A DNA stretch of 64,000 bases from Ophiostoma sp. CBS 140.51 (lineage: Eukaryota > Ascomycota > Sordariomycetes > Ophiostomatales > Ophiostomataceae): positions 62,001 to 126,000 of the forward strand of contig JANSLP010000069.1 of NCBI GenBank assembly GCA_029298735.1. Reading direction: 5' to 3'. Shown here piece by piece: positions 55,201-64,000 of this stretch (position 1 is the first letter of the stretch; every line of letters starts with the position of its first letter). The notes beneath the pieces are model-generated. The model was not told the DNA's origin. It searched no databases and saw nothing but the letters and a program-made list of their open reading frames with translations. The translations under genes and the position numbers were made by a program.

Positions 55201-57132
55201 GCCGCGCGCTCACGCATGCTGGCGATCGAGTCTTCCCGGCTGATTGTCTGCCGTATGGTGCGGGGGTCGTCGTTGCTCTTGTTGTGGCGGTGGTGGTGGT
55301 GCGGGAGGTGTGGGAGGGAGTGGCCGGAGCGCGAAGAAGAGGAGGTCTTTGGTGGATTCTGACCAGAGGCGTCGTTGACATAGCGGTCTCGGTCGGGGCC
55401 GCTAAGGGTGTCTCGGACGGGAGCTTCACCATACCTCGCAATGTCCTGGGATGGCGCGACCGCGTTAGATGTCGATGTGAAACATGGGGATGCAAAAGAT
55501 CAAGAAATGCAAAAAAGAAAATAACAGAAAATAGTACAACATGCGATATAGGGCAATAAATCGGGTATGGGAATTTAGGGGACAAAGTAGGGTGGTGAGA
55601 AGAGCGAAAAATAAGGAGATAAGCACGGTCGGTGGTTTGCCTTGGGGGGCCGTAGCGACCGGCCACTCTGCAGACCCCTGGAATTTCTGGGCTGTGATAT
55701 TCAACGGTGGGGGAGGTAGTAGCGGGAAGGGAAAGGCTAAGACGGACGAGGAAGGATGAAAAGGAAAAAGGGGACCAAGCAAAATGAGGCCCGTAGGCGA
55801 CCATTTCGAAACACGTGGGGATGAAAATAAGCAGTGAAATCACGAAAATAGTGTCACAAATAACAACACCAGCAAAATGCAAAATATCAAAACCAAAAAG
55901 CCAAAAACTTACATCTGCCTCTTGATAGAGAAAGGGGACAACTTCCGGCGCAGGCAAAGGCGTGCGCGGGCGCGAAGAAGAGGGCGAGGCGTCTCGATCC
56001 GTTGCGTTCGAGTGGTTGCGATCACGGTGTGGGCGACCGTGGCTGTAGGAGTGGGACCGTGTTTCCTTGCCCTGCGTACTGAGGCTAGCGTCTGAATTGT
56101 CACGGCCGGGGAACTCTTCGCCAAAGAAACCCTGCAGCTTGCGAAAGCCGCCGCCTCGCCGGTCGCTGGCCTTGGATCCTTGACTGCTAGCAGTAGTCGC
56201 AATACTAGCGACAGAAGGCCGACGGTCGTCGTTGAAGTAGGCTGCATCGGGCGACTCGTTGCTGGCGCTGGCGGGTGTTTGGGCGGAGTGATGGCGGGAG
56301 AGGGAGAGGGAGTTTGTGCGGAAGGCGGGAGAAAGCTGTGATGCAATTGAGACGTTTTCGCTGGAGTCGTTATAAAAGCTAGTGGCCATACCGCCGCCGC
56401 CGCCGGTAGCTGAAGGGGTCGACACACCGGCCGCATTGTTATTGCTGCCGCCGGCACCACCAGCGGACATCCAGGGCGCAATCTGAGACAGACCTGGGCT
56501 GCCAAGGGAATTCAGCTGCGGAATTTGTGGTGCACTGCCGCTGCGGCCGCCATGGTGGTGGCCCGTATTGTCGCCCGATCCCGATCCCGAGCCCGAACGG
56601 GTATCTGCGTCGAGGACGGCCAAGTCACGGCGGTAGTTGCCAAAGTCGGCACGGTGCTGTTGGTGTTCGCGGTGTTCGCGATGGTCGCGGCCGGAGGAAG
56701 AAGGATGCATGTTGATGTTGGAGCCTGTCGATAACGAAGGGAGGACCGTGCCTCGTGTCGTACCGATTGTCGCGGTGGTGGAGGTAGGCGAGACCTGGGT
56801 GTCTTCTCGGATCACAGATCTGTTTCTGGGGAGAAAGTTAGAGGGGAACCAAAAAGAGGAAAGGAAGGATATAAACATGATGTGGTGATGTACCTCAAAC
56901 TGCCATGGTCGTCGGTCTTGAGACGTGATGGAGGTCCACGGCGGGAGCCGACAGAGGCCGTGTGTCGGAGGGCGCGTCCGTCGTCGGGGGAGGGTGATAT
57001 GCCGCGGAGAGAAGGAGATGCGGTCGGAGTCGGGGTGGAAGGGAGCGGCTTGATCGTCACAGAGGACCGGCCGCTGTCAGTCGAATGGCTCGTTACCGAG
57101 CTGACGCGCGAGGCTGCTTCATTCCTGGTCAT
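49275..57132 (-). CDS. CYR1: Adenylate cyclase, Ras-associating and LRR type
   Basis: Exons 57132-56894, 56825-55913 and 55445-49275 join to give about 2440 residues. Introns are 68 nt (GTACAT..CCCCAG) and 467 nt (GTAAGT..CCCAG, branch CTAACG). Domains in order: a disordered N-terminus of about 770 residues, a Ras-associating domain near 775-870 (NYCIRVFKSDGTFATLQM), leucine-rich repeats from about 895 to 1540 broken by a Ser/Thr-rich insert near 1257-1374, a PP2C-like domain near 1590-1870 (LLCLFDGQALSSGG), and a class III cyclase domain near 1925-2105. The two metal-binding Asp residues are visible in FTDIKSSTTLW and KTEGDAFMVSF. The tail is strongly acidic. It makes cAMP for PKA signalling downstream of Ras and G proteins at the plasma membrane. 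Neurospora cr-1 and Magnaporthe MAC1 have the same layout. Confidence 0.96.
55446..55912 (-). other. Long second intron of adenylate cyclase
   Basis: 467 nt with GTAAGT donor and CTAACG branch site 25-30 nt before CCCAG. The upstream frame stays open right through the intron and beyond it in the wrong frame to 55037, so the boundary is set by the splice signals and the frame of the third exon, not by a stop. Confidence 0.85.
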
Positions 57133-60100
57133 TGTCACCACCAGGCAGGAATCGTGGTGGGACGAGCCATGTCCCGGCGGCGACGTCTAGGGGGGTGAAA
57201 GGCGAGAAGAGGAGGGCGGAGAGGGGAGAACGCGAGAATTGTACAAGAAGCCAATCGATCGTGGGTGGGTGGAGGTTAAAGCGTAGAGAGAAGGTCGTAG
57301 GTCGTGTCGATATTGAGCTATCCGCTGTACCCGAAGCCGCAGGAATCAATCGAACGGTGGAAAGCCAGCGTCGAGCAATCAAGAAACCGAGTTAAAAATA
57401 TCCAAACGTCGAATCAGGTCATCGTTTTCGAGATTGTCGTCGTTAAATGCAAGTAGGCGATATACGAAGGGCGAGTTCGTAAAAGCTGTCAACGTTTCGA
57501 AGAGAAACTGATTGAAGTCGACTTAAAGCAAGGGCGAGTCTGCTGAACAAAGATGACAAAGTCGAAAGGTCGAATATGCAGCGTCGAGTGTCGTGTCGAA
57601 TGCACGAAGCTGTAAACAAAAACGAGTCGGTCAAGAGAATCGAGAAGGGCGGGTGGGGATTGACAGAGAGAGGGCAGAAGAGGAGGAGACGAGACGAGGC
57701 GAGGCGAAAGAGGGTGGAGAGGAGGAGGATCAGAGAGAGCTGGGTGTTGAGAGACGAGGCTAGTGAAGAAGCCAGTGAAATGCGGGCTAAGAAAAATTAA
57801 AAGAGGAGCGCTGCGAAAGGGAAGGAGCGCCCTACGAATTGAGCTTGGGGTGGAGGAAAGAGGAGATGAAAGCACACAAGATGAAAGAAAGAGCAACTGG
57901 TAAAAGCGTGTAAATTAGGACAGAAGCAAAAAATACAAGGCACAGTGTTGCAGAGGCAAAAGACAAAGAGCAGAGACACAAGGGCGGGATGATGATGCTT
58001 GAGCAGAACACAACAGCTCTAAAAGGTGGGAAGGGGTGGCGGGCAAGGGTGGAGGGCGTTGTGGGCAGTTGAGTTGCAAGGTGGTGAACGAAGTTGGTTC
58101 GTGGGCAGGCGGATGAGTGGGTGTGGTGGAGGGCCGTTTTAGCACAGGGAAGGAGCGAACTGGGGGCTGTTCTCCGTGCTCCGGTAGTGATGGTGCTGGA
58201 AGGAAGGAGGAGCCAGGACGGGGCCAGCGGTTTTTCGTGCTTTTTAGTGCGCTGTGACATGTTGCGGGCCAAAGTGCAACAGTGCAAAAGCAGAAATAGC
58301 GGAAGGCTACTAGCGCGCTATAGCGTGGTTTTACGGGCAAAGGACCGCCTGGCCTATGGGGAAGGAATACGGACATGAGGCGGTTGGCAGAAGGAAAGAG
58401 CAACGAGGAGAGGACAAAGAGACAGTCACAGAAGGTACGACCGTCACAAGACGAGCTTTACGAGCCTGATATCGTGTCGTGCCTTTTGGGGGCTCTTTTA
58501 GGACTCGTCGTCGGTACTTTTGTCGTCCCTGAGCAAGTACCAGGTTGAGAAGGCACGAGTTGGCCCGTTGCAGTTGAGAAAGAGCTATGACATCCGCGTA
58601 ACGGCTGCCGTTGGCGCTGTTGGTACCAGTGCGCGGTTTATGGTTTGTGGTTTGTGGTTTGTGCTCGATGAGAAGGATGGCCTGAATGAACGGGCCAACA
58701 TGTACGTCTTTTTTCTCGGTACCCTTTTTATCCTGCTCCATAAGAGTATGGTAATCCTCCGCGCTGCAAATACCGCCGGCGGCTCTTCTCACAAGGATGC
58801 CGTGTTAATTAGACCATTTTACTTGATATGAAATCCAGAGGAACGATCCCTTCTGACTGGACACGGGACGATTGGCTGTCGGTCGCTCTTTCCTTTTTTT
58901 TGTCGAATTGTCGTTTTGTATTTTCTTGTCGTTTTGTGTCGGTCTTTGTCGGTGGCCCCTGCCCTGACTGGGCCCTCGCCGGGCTCCCTCCCCACAATTT
59001 TACAGCGTCGCTGCCGTTATGGGGCAGGTGCCAACGGGACACCGAAATCGTGTTCACTAGCACGGTTTTCGGGACGCTCACAATAACGACCTGCGATGTG
59101 TGAGATGAGAGAAGGGTATGTGAAGAGAGATGATGATGAGGACGGCGTTCTCCGATACGACATTCTGTGTGCACATATCTGTTCCAGTATCTCGGTGCCA
59201 AAGGTGGTTGTGCCTGAGGCTGCTAGGGGCGTTGCGACAAGCGAAAAGGGTCAGACCGCCCAAACGCCCCAAAACGCCCCAAGAAACGGAAGGAGGTCCA
59301 AATCGGCCCAGAGGTCAAAACGAGAAAAGAGGAAAGAGAGGAAAAGAAAGACAGGCAACCCCAGCCAGCAAAGCTAGTAAACAGGGCGGGCAGGACGCGG
59401 GCTCTTGCGGGCTAGTGTCCTTTTTTAGTGTCGGTTTTGGCTCTTTCCTCTTTGCTTGGCTTGTGCCCTGTGGGCTAACCTTCTACATTCTCAGCAAGGG
59501 CCCGTGAGGTCCCGCGTCAGGGCCACGGCCAGTGGTGGCCAGCCTAGGCCAGGCCCATCGGACAGAAATAGGCTTACCACGAAACGAGCGCCAAAAAGGG
59601 CAAAAGAGCGCCAGGAACGAAAGATGAGAAACGACAACGAAAGACACCGACGTCGCCCAGCACGCCTACTCCGTGCACCAGAAGATACCTTGAATACTTT
59701 CTACATGTACAGGGGCAGAGGTCTTGGTTCGGCTCTTGAGGACACAAACGGCGGTGACATGCTTCCAAGCCAGTGGGTTTTACAGGGCGCAATATGCAAA
59801 GACGCAAAGACCACCTTTTTCAACATCTCAAAAAAGACGCTGGGGCCAGGAACAGGTCCGAGTCTTTTTTTGTCCTTGTCCTCTGCTGGCGCTCGAACAG
59901 GTGTCTGGGATGCGCAGGGGGAAGGGGTGGGCAGTCTGCCGGCAAGGATAGGCAAGCAATGGCAAGGAGAGCGGCAACAAAAAGAAAAGAAAAAAGAAAA
60001 AGAAAAATGCAAAAAAAGCAGAGATGACCGACCGCCTTTCCCGTCGCAGATCAGGCGCACTGGGCGTCTAAGAGAGAAATAAGGAAGTGCTCAGGTGCCC

Positions 60101-62865
60101 GAATGTCCTGCCCAATGCCCTGACTTGCAAAAGGGATGCGCGGTATGCGAGACATTTGTTGATAGGAAGGACTATGGAGGACAGTACCGGCAGTGGTCAT
60201 CCTCCGTGCAGCCCCCAAACTATGCATCCGTTTTTGTATGCAAAGAGGTGCGAGGCTTACCCGGTAAACCGATACAGATGTCGAGAGCTGGACGACTGAG
60301 GAATCACAAAAAGATATTGTGACCTTGATGTCGTTCCTGGCTTTACGTCAGAATTACGAGACTCCGTAGACGGACGAAAGAGCTGTTGGCAGTCCTGTTG
60401 CCAGTTGGTGAAGGGGAGGACGTCGTATTTGCAATTACAGAATATGTGCGACATTCTCCGTGCAGGTACAGAGTCGCAAGCCGTTGCAGCTGCTCTCTAT
60501 GTGAAAGGGGCAGAGCATTTGTAGAGGGCCAAGTGACGTTGATTTCCAGGGGATTCCGGCAAGTGCTCCGCCGAAAAAGAAAGCAATAGACAGAAAAGCT
60601 AGACCGAGAGAGACATATGAGATTAAAAGCATTTTAAAGAATTCAAATACGGGAGTAGAAGATAATAATAGGATGGATCGATCGAGCTAACACCAAAAGT
60701 ATTGACTTTTGATAGTAAACGAAATGAGATAAGAGGATAAATGAAAAATAGACTGTCGATAGACAAGAGTAAAAGACACTACAAGAACTCAGGCAAGACG
60801 ATAACAAAGACTTAAAACTCGAAATGCTTACAACTGCAAATATATCAGCAGTCGACAATGACATTTCGGCGGTCGTTCTCCGTGGAAAGCGCTGTTGACG
60901 GAGTGCGACGTCGTGCATCCGCTGGAGAAATGTTGTGCTTTGCTGTGAGAATAATGAGTGGGAACAAAATTTGAAGAGTCAACATTTACGAAACAAGAAA
61001 CACAAGACAAGAGCTGTTTGAAGACGGGTGAAGGGGGTGGCTGAAAGACGTGGGGAGCCCACAAAGAGTAATGTGACGCCAGGTCCAGGACGTGATCTGT
61101 GCGGCGACCAGGACGAGACATCCGTCTGTGGACTCTGTGGACTCTGTGGACTCTTCAGGGAGTCGGGACAATGTGTCTTGGTCTCGAGATAGAGTGCTGC
61201 AGCCCTGAAAGGCCTCTGCAATATCGACAGCTTTGTATATAATACGAGCATATATTGATATTACTTGCATCGCACGGGTTTATGTAGATAGCCTCGCCAT
61301 AAAAAGCTGTGCCGCCGTCTGGTATCGGGCCGTCTGAACTACTGAGTATGTTATATTATTGTACATAAGAGATAGCCCTCGGAACGGACGAGCCTTTTGC
61401 AATGTAGGTGAGGTACTATGGCAGTCCAGCCCTTTATTAACTCAATAGTTAGAGAGCTCAGGAACGCGGAACACGGACCATCGGTTGAAGTCGAAAAGAT
61501 AATCTCAGATACGCAAGTCTGGTAACGGTGGTTGCAGAAGAAGAGAAGTGGAAGAATGACAAGGCATCGAGAAGAGGGCCAAAATCAAAGCTCGCAGCTC
61601 AGGATTTGTCATGACCCAATGCACGCCTTTGCTGCTCATCGCTCGACCGTGTGCATCAGTCGCATCAGTCGCATCAGGGGCGGCCATTGTGTGGTGCGTG
61701 TAAGACGCGAGGCGATCATATCGCAAGCGGGGGCAAAGGGCGTAGTAGAGATGAAGACGACAGTCTGGGAGGCAAAGGAGATCCTTCTTGGCATCGTCGA
61801 GTCTGGTTCTCGCCGTCGACCTCATTTCTGGCTCGATCTCATCTCAAGCATCCAGTCGTCTTGTTCGTCTGGACTTTACTTGTCGTCTTGATAATGAAGG
61901 TCGCTGATGAGGTAAAACTATCTCGCAATATGATGATTATTTTGGCTCTTTCTCTTCATGACTCAATCCTTCTCGCAGTCGTCCAGCCGCGCCGCCCCCT
62001 GGTCGGCTCCCGGGATTGAGCAACTACGATTTGCTACAGATTCTGTCTGGACGGGTTTGGCCCTGCTTCCTTGCTGGTGATCAATCCAAGCACGTGGTGA
62101 AGGTGGGCAAAAAAGGGGTCATAGAAGGATAGAAAAAGAATGGAACGCACCTTTAGGACAAATTGATGGGTGTGGTTGTCGATGATGGTTGTGAGGTTGG
62201 AAAGGTAAATCGAGGGAGGGGAACGAAACAGAGGAGAGAATCGATTTTCCCTTAATTTTTTCCCATGACCAGCGGCGACCAACAAAGATTTTTTCCTTCG
62301 CTGCGGCTTTCCCACTCAAGCCCCATACAAAAGAAGGAAAGAGCGAGAGTGGACCGCTTGAGAGATGCCCCACTTAAATCAGAGGGCAGGCGACTTTTCA
62401 CAGCAAAAAAGTCAGGGCACGGCGCCAGTGTGCAGAAAATAGGGCAAGTGTCGGATTATTCGAGGATTCGGAAAAACCCACCACTGGGGCTGGTGGCTCA
62501 CGCTTAACATCACGTGCAACAAAGTCACCAGCTTTTCCTACCAGTCGCATAGCATCATACGATTACTGGATACGTGCATAATGTGATAAAGTCCGCTTTC
62601 TCCCCAGGTAAACTTGACTTTCAATGAGCATGATTCTTTCATACTTGTGCGATCGTGCACATTTTTTATGTGAAATGAATGAAGCCATATAAGATGAGAC
62701 ATGACTTGAGGTAAATGTTTGAAGATAAATGCAAATTGGTATCTTGGCTGTGAAAATCGCTACAACATATTTCCCGAATATTCCAGTTCCCGAGTACAAA
62801 CGCCAAAAAGAGACGGACGCCGAAGTCGCTTTTGTGTGTTTCCATACGTTTTCTTCTCCCCGCAA
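57133..62865. other. 5.7-kb non-coding region upstream of adenylate cyclase
   Basis: The largest gene-free stretch. About 57.2-58.4 kb is pyrimidine-rich on the minus strand, probably promoter and leader of adenylate cyclase. From 58.4 to 62.5 kb I see only short frames without domains. The plus-strand frame 60095-60322 has several Cys but no recognisable fold. A 9-bp repeat lies at 61125-61151. No tRNA or snRNA recognised. Transcribed non-coding RNA cannot be excluded. Confidence 0.5.
61125..61151 (+). repeat. 9-bp tandem repeat (TCTGTGGAC) x3
   Basis: Three exact tandem copies of TCTGTGGAC in non-coding DNA. A similar short repeat (GCATCAGTC, two and a half copies) lies at 61653-61677. Confidence 0.85.
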
Positions 62866-63771
62866 TTATCTGAATGGCTGGCCCATGATCTCGATATTCA
62901 GGCCGTTGTTGCCCACCGAGACATTCAAATTCTCATTTGATGCATCGTCTGACTGTTGCTGCGACCTGTCCTCGCCAACATTGACCTCGTAACCCATGCG
63001 GTACACAATGGAGATGCGACCGGACCCGGCCTGGCTGTCACCAGGGCGGACGGTAATGGCCATTTTGGAGTTGAGGTTGAGGGAGCAGACAGCAGTGGCA
63101 GTAGCGTCGGCCGTCTTTTCTGTGACGGGGAAGTGAACAGGGTGGGCGAACTCGACCACCATGGAGACAATGGCATTGTGGTAGAGCTGATATGTTAGTA
63201 GGGATAAGACAGAAAAGAAGACAAGAAAGGGAGGGAGACATACATATGTTGCAGCGTCAATAGCCATCAGCCACTTCTCGACGCGCACGTCGTCGTCGTC
63301 CGAGGTCAGCATCAAGCCCATTTCTGGGTTGTCGAGCAGCAGCACGGTGCGGTCGTACTTTTCGCGCATCTCGCTGGCCATGTCCATGACCATGTCCATG
63401 GAGGCGTCAAAAGTCAGAGATGGCGGCGTGGGCGGGTCGGTGGCCTGATCAGCGACGAGCGACAAAAACTGGTTGCCAAGGAATTGCAGGTGGCCTTGTT
63501 CGAGATGCCAGGTGAGGTTGATGCCAAAGGATGCGAGGTGGTTGGAGTAGTAATCAAAGTTGTGCTTGAAGGAGAAGATGACGACGCCAATATCGCTCTT
63601 GCCAGATTCGGGGTTGATGGTGCAGAAGCGCAGCCAGTCGGCGAGCAGGCGGATGGTAAGCCAGCCGCAGCCGGCGCCGTCGATGCCGTGAACCGTCAAG
63701 AGCTGAGCATCCTTGGCGGCGTCGAAGGCGGCCTCGACACCCTCGGGAACAATAGGGTCGTTGCCGGACAT
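62866..63771 (-). CDS. ELP6: Elongator complex subunit Elp6
   Basis: Exons 63771-63244 and 63186-62866 join to give 282 residues. The 57-nt intron (GTATGT..ATCAG, branch CTAAC) is a multiple of three with no stop. The protein has the RecA-like Elp6 layout: TVHGIDGAGCGWLTIRLLADWLRF, then VVIFSFKHNFDYYSNHLASFGINL, LEQGHLQFLG, a central strand VLLLDNPEMGLMLTS, and a C-terminal strand-rich part ending GQPFR. There is no Walker A lysine, as expected of Elp6. With Elp4 and Elp5 it forms the ring of Elongator needed for wobble-uridine modification of tRNA. The start codon has an ideal context (CACC before ATG). Length matches yeast Elp6 (about 270). Confidence 0.88.
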   Translation of the reverse strand: MSGNDPIVPEGVEAAFDAAKDAQLLTVHGIDGAGCGWLTIRLLADWLRFCTINPESGKSDIGVVIFSFKHNFDYYSNHLASFGINLTWHLEQGHLQFLGNQFLSLVADQATDPPTPPSLTFDASMDMVMDMASEMREKYDRTVLLLDNPEMGLMLTSDDDDVRVEKWLMAIDAATYVCLPPFLVFFSVLSLLTYQLYHNAIVSMVVEFAHPVHFPVTEKTADATATAVCSLNLNSKMAITVRPGDSQAGSGRISIVYRMGYEVNVGEDRSQQQSDDASNENLNVSVGNNGLNIEIMGQPFR

Positions 63772-64000
63772 GGTGACTGCTCTGACCGTGTGTCGTGTGA
63801 GTTGGTGAGTTAGAGAAGCCGGCGGGTGAATGAACGCGAGAATGTTGCAAGGATGAAAAGGGTAAAAACGTTGCTTTTAGCGAGACGGTTGACAAAGTCG
63901 AAAAAATAGAGACTAGGGGTGGAGTCGAAAAGAAAATCGATCGACAAGAGACGGAGAAGACGATATATGGAATTGGAGAGAGGACCAACAAGAGGATAAC
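63772..64000. other. Upstream region of ELP6 at the window edge
   Basis: Pyrimidine-rich on the minus strand directly before the ELP6 start. It is presumably leader and promoter. Nothing else seen before the window ends. Confidence 0.5.

Noticed and set aside
60095..60322. 75-codon plus-strand frame with several Cys
   Set aside because: No signal peptide, no Cys spacing of a known family, and no start context or intron support.

Overview
This window is nuclear DNA from a filamentous ascomycete. The coding genes carry short introns (mostly 50-80 nt) with GT..AG ends and CTAAC-type branch sites. Their products are long and padded with Gln, Ser, Pro and Asn tracts, and the gene set is typical of fungi. 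Proteins such as the RA-LRR-PP2C adenylate cyclase, Atg22, the BAH-PHD protein and the DUF3602 protein point to Pezizomycotina, most likely a sordariomycete. Placement within an order such as Ophiostomatales is only a guess. I found no rRNA, tRNA, CRISPR array, transposon or viral remnant.

Layout. From 1 to 9.1 kb: a LYAR-type nucleolar zinc-finger gene (+), PEX10 (-) and an ERD1/EXS-family gene (+). From 9.1 to 14.2 kb: a non-coding stretch, pyrimidine-rich in its right half, leading into a 1236-residue Ser/Pro/Gln-rich protein of unknown function (+). From 19.1 to 21.7 kb: protoporphyrinogen oxidase HEM14 (+). From 24.3 to 29.6 kb: a 1750-residue F-box protein ending in a CaaX prenylation box (+). 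From 30.5 to 33.8 kb: a divergent pair, YOS1 (-, three small exons) and ALG12 (+). From 34.6 to 36.4 kb: a BAH-PHD chromatin reader (-) whose PHD finger is split by about 240 residues. From 40.6 to 43.2 kb: ATG22 (-). From 46.3 to 46.7 kb: a small DUF3602/Par32-like gene (-). From 49.3 to 57.1 kb: adenylate cyclase (-). From 62.9 to 63.8 kb: ELP6 (-).

The genes are mostly housekeeping or signalling genes and do not form a cluster. ERD1-like, YOS1 and ALG12 all act in the ER/Golgi, and YOS1 and ALG12 share one 840-bp divergent promoter region. Adenylate cyclase, Atg22 and the Par32-like protein belong broadly to nutrient signalling and recycling, but they sit kilobases apart, so I draw no operon-like conclusion.

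About half of the window is non-coding. The stretches just upstream of the starts of several genes (LYAR, the 14.2-kb gene, BAH-PHD, ATG22, DUF3602, adenylate cyclase) are strongly pyrimidine-rich on the sense strand. They therefore carry long open frames that do not look like proteins. I saw no clearly new multi-gene system. The most interesting single objects are the CaaX-ended F-box protein, the split PHD finger, the 1.39-kb intron after seven codons of the LYAR gene, and several introns without stop codons that could be retained.
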